Below, in pieces: positions 12,884 through 14,818 of a stretch of 14,818 nt of DNA. How positions within the stretch are numbered: the first letter of the stretch is position 1; each line of letters begins with the position of its first letter. Origin of the DNA: Chloroflexia bacterium (GTDB taxonomy: Bacteria > Chloroflexota > Chloroflexia > QHBQ01 > JADMIH01). Below the pieces are notes generated by a model. It made no database searches. It had not been told where the DNA came from and was given only the letters and a program-made list of their open reading frames with translations. The stretch spans positions 1-14,818 of the forward strand of contig JAICKM010000082.1 of the NCBI GenBank assembly GCA_025927935.1, given 5' to 3'. A program made the translations under genes and the position numbers.

Positions 12884-14259
12884 GCCGGCCTGCGCAGGCG
12901 GTGCAAGAACAGCGTTGTTGCGCGGATGCCGTCGTAGATATTGGCGAGGCACATCTTCTCGTTCGGTGCGTGCAGGTTGTCGTCGGGCAGGCCAAAGCCG
13001 AGCATGACGGTCGGCGCGTGCAACCGCTCCATGAACAGCGAGACAATGGGGATTGAGCCGCCCATGCGCGTGTAGACGGCGGGCTTGCCGAACGCTTCGC
13101 GCAACGCCTCGCCCGCCGCCTGCATGATCGGTGTATTCGGGTCCACCAGCACCGGCGCGCCGATGTTGAGCGCCCGCACCGTGACGCTTGCGCCCGCCGG
13201 GCAGAGTTGCTCTACATAGCGGGTGAACGCTGCGAGGACCTGGGTGGGATCCTGGTCGGGCACCAGGCGCATACTCACCTTGGCGCGGGCCTGCGCCGGG
13301 ATGATCGCTTTACTGCCTTCGCCGGTGAAGCCGCCCCAGATGCCGTTCACGTCGAGCGTGGGTCGTGCCCAGGTGCGCTCCAGCACCGGGAAGCCCGCTT
13401 CGCCCACCAACGCGGAGGCCCCGATTTCTTGTTCCCGATATGCCGTCTCGTCAAAGGGCAGCGCGGCCCACTGTGCCCGCTCGGCGTCGGACGGCATGCG
13501 GACCGAATCATAGTAGCCAGGGATGGTGATCCGGCCTTCGGCGTCTATCAGCGCGTCGCAGATCCGGCAGAGTGCGTGGATGGCATTGGGCGCCGCGCCG
13601 CCGTACAGCCCGGAGTGAACATCGTGCCGCCCGGTGGTCACGGTGACTTCGGTGAACAGCGCGCCGCGCAGCCCTACGCCGATCGTCGGCTGCCCCGGCG
13701 CGAACATCGGGCTATCGCTGATCAGCACGGCATCGCAGCCTAACTCGTCCGCGTGCGCCTGCACATATTCCTCAATGCTCTTGCCGCTCGTCTCCTCTTC
13801 GCCCTCGATCAGGAAGCGCACATTCACCGGCAGCGTGCCGCCATCCCGCAGCAACCGCGCGACCGTCTTCATATGGATGAAGACCTGGCCTTTATCGTCC
13901 GCCGCGCCCCGCGCATAGAGATTGCCGTCGCGCACGGTTGGCTCGAAAGGCGGACTCTGCCAGGCGTCAAGCGGGTCAGGCGGCTGCACATCGTAGTGCC
14001 CGTAGATCAGGATGGTCGGCTGGTCCGGGGCGTGGAGCCAGTCCGCGTAGACCAGCGGGTGGCCGTTGGTCGGAATCACGCGGGCATGGTCGAGGCCCGC
14101 GCGGCGCAGGAACTCGGCGACCCAGGTCGCGGCGCGTTCCATGTCGGGCCGGTGCTCCGACAGCGTGCTGATCGAGGGGATGCGCAGGAACTCGCCCAGT
14201 TCGGCAACTATCTCCTGTTGCTCGTCGCCGGTTAGATCGTCATTAGTGCGGGTTGTCAT
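12880..14259 (-). CDS. M20-family metallopeptidase (dipeptidase-like)
   Basis: Seen: 459 residues, no signal peptide, so cytoplasmic. Zinc-binding and catalytic motifs: GHYDVQPP (H88, catalytic D90), ARGAADDKGQ (bridging D121), IEGEEETSG (general base E155, ligand E156), SDSP (D182) and NLHAPNE (H430). A dimerisation lid domain (about 190-320) contains GLRGALFTEV and DVHSGLYGG. Length and motifs fit the M20 dipeptidase group that includes CNDP2/Dug1-type enzymes, rather than ArgE or DapE, which are shorter. Likely role: hydrolysis of dipeptides or small peptides for amino-acid recycling; the substrate is not certain. AGGA (14268-14271) lies 8 bases before the ATG. It follows the debranching-enzyme gene by 34 bp and probably shares its transcript. 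Its stop codon lies inside the palindromic repeat. Confidence 0.95.
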   Translation of the reverse strand: MTTRTNDDLTGDEQQEIVAELGEFLRIPSISTLSEHRPDMERAATWVAEFLRRAGLDHARVIPTNGHPLVYADWLHAPDQPTILIYGHYDVQPPDPLDAWQSPPFEPTVRDGNLYARGAADDKGQVFIHMKTVARLLRDGGTLPVNVRFLIEGEEETSGKSIEEYVQAHADELGCDAVLISDSPMFAPGQPTIGVGLRGALFTEVTVTTGRHDVHSGLYGGAAPNAIHALCRICDALIDAEGRITIPGYYDSVRMPSDAERAQWAALPFDETAYREQEIGASALVGEAGFPVLERTWARPTLDVNGIWGGFTGEGSKAIIPAQARAKVSMRLVPDQDPTQVLAAFTRYVEQLCPAGASVTVRALNIGAPVLVDPNTPIMQAAGEALREAFGKPAVYTRMGGSIPIVSLFMERLHAPTVMLGFGLPDDNLHAPNEKMCLANIYDGIRATTLFLHRLRRPA

Positions 14260-14293
14260 GAACAGTTTCCTCGTTTTCGTTTGGGATTCTCGG

Positions 14294-14818
14294 TTAGCGC
14301 AACACCACGTCGATGCCGCCCGGATTACGCAGCACCTGGACCGTGGGCGGCGCGCCCGGCCCGCTGCGCGCGATGAGCAGGTCCACCGTGTGCCGCCCCA
14401 CGCGCAGGTTGCGGATCTGGACCTGGTGCAGCGTGTCGGGGAAGTACGGTGCCAGGCGCAGGATGCCCGTATTGGCGTCGGCGTCGAGGCCGAGCATGGT
14501 CTGGAACAGGTGGATCATCGTGCCCGCGGCCCAGGCTTGCGGGCTGCACGACACCGGATACTCCGCCGGGATATTGTAGTAGCGCAGGTCGCGGGCGAAG
14601 CCGCAATAGAGTTCGGGCAGGCGCAAATAGCGGAAGTGCAGCGCCGCGTCGACACTGGCGTTGAGCACCCGCACTGCGCCGTCCGTATTCCCGCGGCGCA
14701 ACATCCCCGCGGCGATGATGGCGTTGTCATGCGGCCAGTCCGAGCCGTTGTGATAGCTCATCGGGTTGAAACTGGGGTGCGTGCTGCTAACCGTGCGGAT
14801 ACCCCAGCCGCATTCCAT
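14294..14818 (-). CDS. Amylo-alpha-1,6-glucosidase / glycogen-debranching-type enzyme, C-terminal part
   Basis: Seen: the last 174 residues of a gene whose start lies beyond the right edge. The ATG at 14818 is an internal methionine, since the frame is open to the edge and the sequence begins mid-domain (ECGWGIRTVSS). Motifs of the (alpha/alpha)6-barrel domain are clear: SYHNGSDWPHDNAIIAAG with the catalytic-site WPHD element, and PVSCSPQAWAAG. The tail ends in a small beta domain (VQIRNLRVGRHTVDLLIARS). Known: family members (GDE_C-type) hydrolyse alpha-1,6 branch points or related alpha-glucosides. Relatives in this group usually read SYHNGSVWPHDN or SYHNGSIWPHDN; here an aspartate replaces the hydrophobic residue. 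Substrate is uncertain from the fragment: glycogen, sucrose or other glucosides are possible. Confidence 0.88.
   Translation of the reverse strand: MECGWGIRTVSSTHPSFNPMSYHNGSDWPHDNAIIAAGMLRRGNTDGAVRVLNASVDAALHFRYLRLPELYCGFARDLRYYNIPAEYPVSCSPQAWAAGTMIHLFQTMLGLDADANTGILRLAPYFPDTLHQVQIRNLRVGRHTVDLLIARSGPGAPPTVQVLRNPGGIDVVLR

Overview
The window looks like ordinary chromosome from a GC-rich member of the Chloroflexota. The evidence is threefold: dense GC-rich genes, long Pro/Thr- and polyproline-rich linkers in secreted proteins, and two protein types I know mainly from that phylum. These are the secreted 'RTD..RSWYWGP..VQYFDK.RMEI..WYVTTGLLVV' family and S-layer-homology repeats carrying a CGxxxEPC insert. 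I cannot name a genus from the sequence alone.

Left part (1-5209) is an envelope and signalling block. A LolA/LppX-like lipoprotein (minus strand, cut by the left edge) diverges from a zinc-ribbon membrane protein (plus strand). They share a 221-bp regulatory region with two visible promoters and a tandem 10-bp repeat. Facing the zinc-ribbon gene is a three-gene minus-strand operon: a secreted Chloroflexota-type protein, an OmpR-type response regulator and a membrane histidine kinase, spaced by 16 and 9 bp. The zinc-ribbon frame runs 199 bp into the kinase gene on the opposite strand and probably has lost its natural 3' end.

Middle part (5210-8709) starts with a 470-bp spacer holding back-to-back promoters and a palindromic interspersed repeat. 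A plus-strand run follows: DksA/TraR-type zinc-finger protein, lipoprotein signal peptidase (lspA), RluD-type pseudouridine synthase, and an NAD-dependent sugar epimerase. The first three match the ylyA-lspA-rluD order known from Bacillus. LspA would process the lipoprotein at the left edge.

Right part (8710-14818) opens with an 870-bp non-coding stretch that includes a strikingly AT-rich patch and a strong sigma-70-like promoter. It is followed by a 1074-residue secreted protein: fibronectin-type domains, a purple-acid-phosphatase-like catalytic domain with all metal motifs, a ~160-residue Thr/Pro linker and three cysteine-containing SLH repeats. A second copy of the palindromic repeat separates it from a convergent M20 peptidase, which lies 34 bp downstream of the C-terminal end of a glycogen-debranching-type enzyme cut by the right edge.

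No CRISPR array, tRNA, rRNA, transposase or phage gene was seen. The most unusual points are the secreted-protein/two-component operon, the run-on zinc-ribbon gene with its shared divergent control region, the triplicated start codon and Cys-SLH repeats of the phosphatase, and the repeat that supplies the stop codon of the M20 peptidase.
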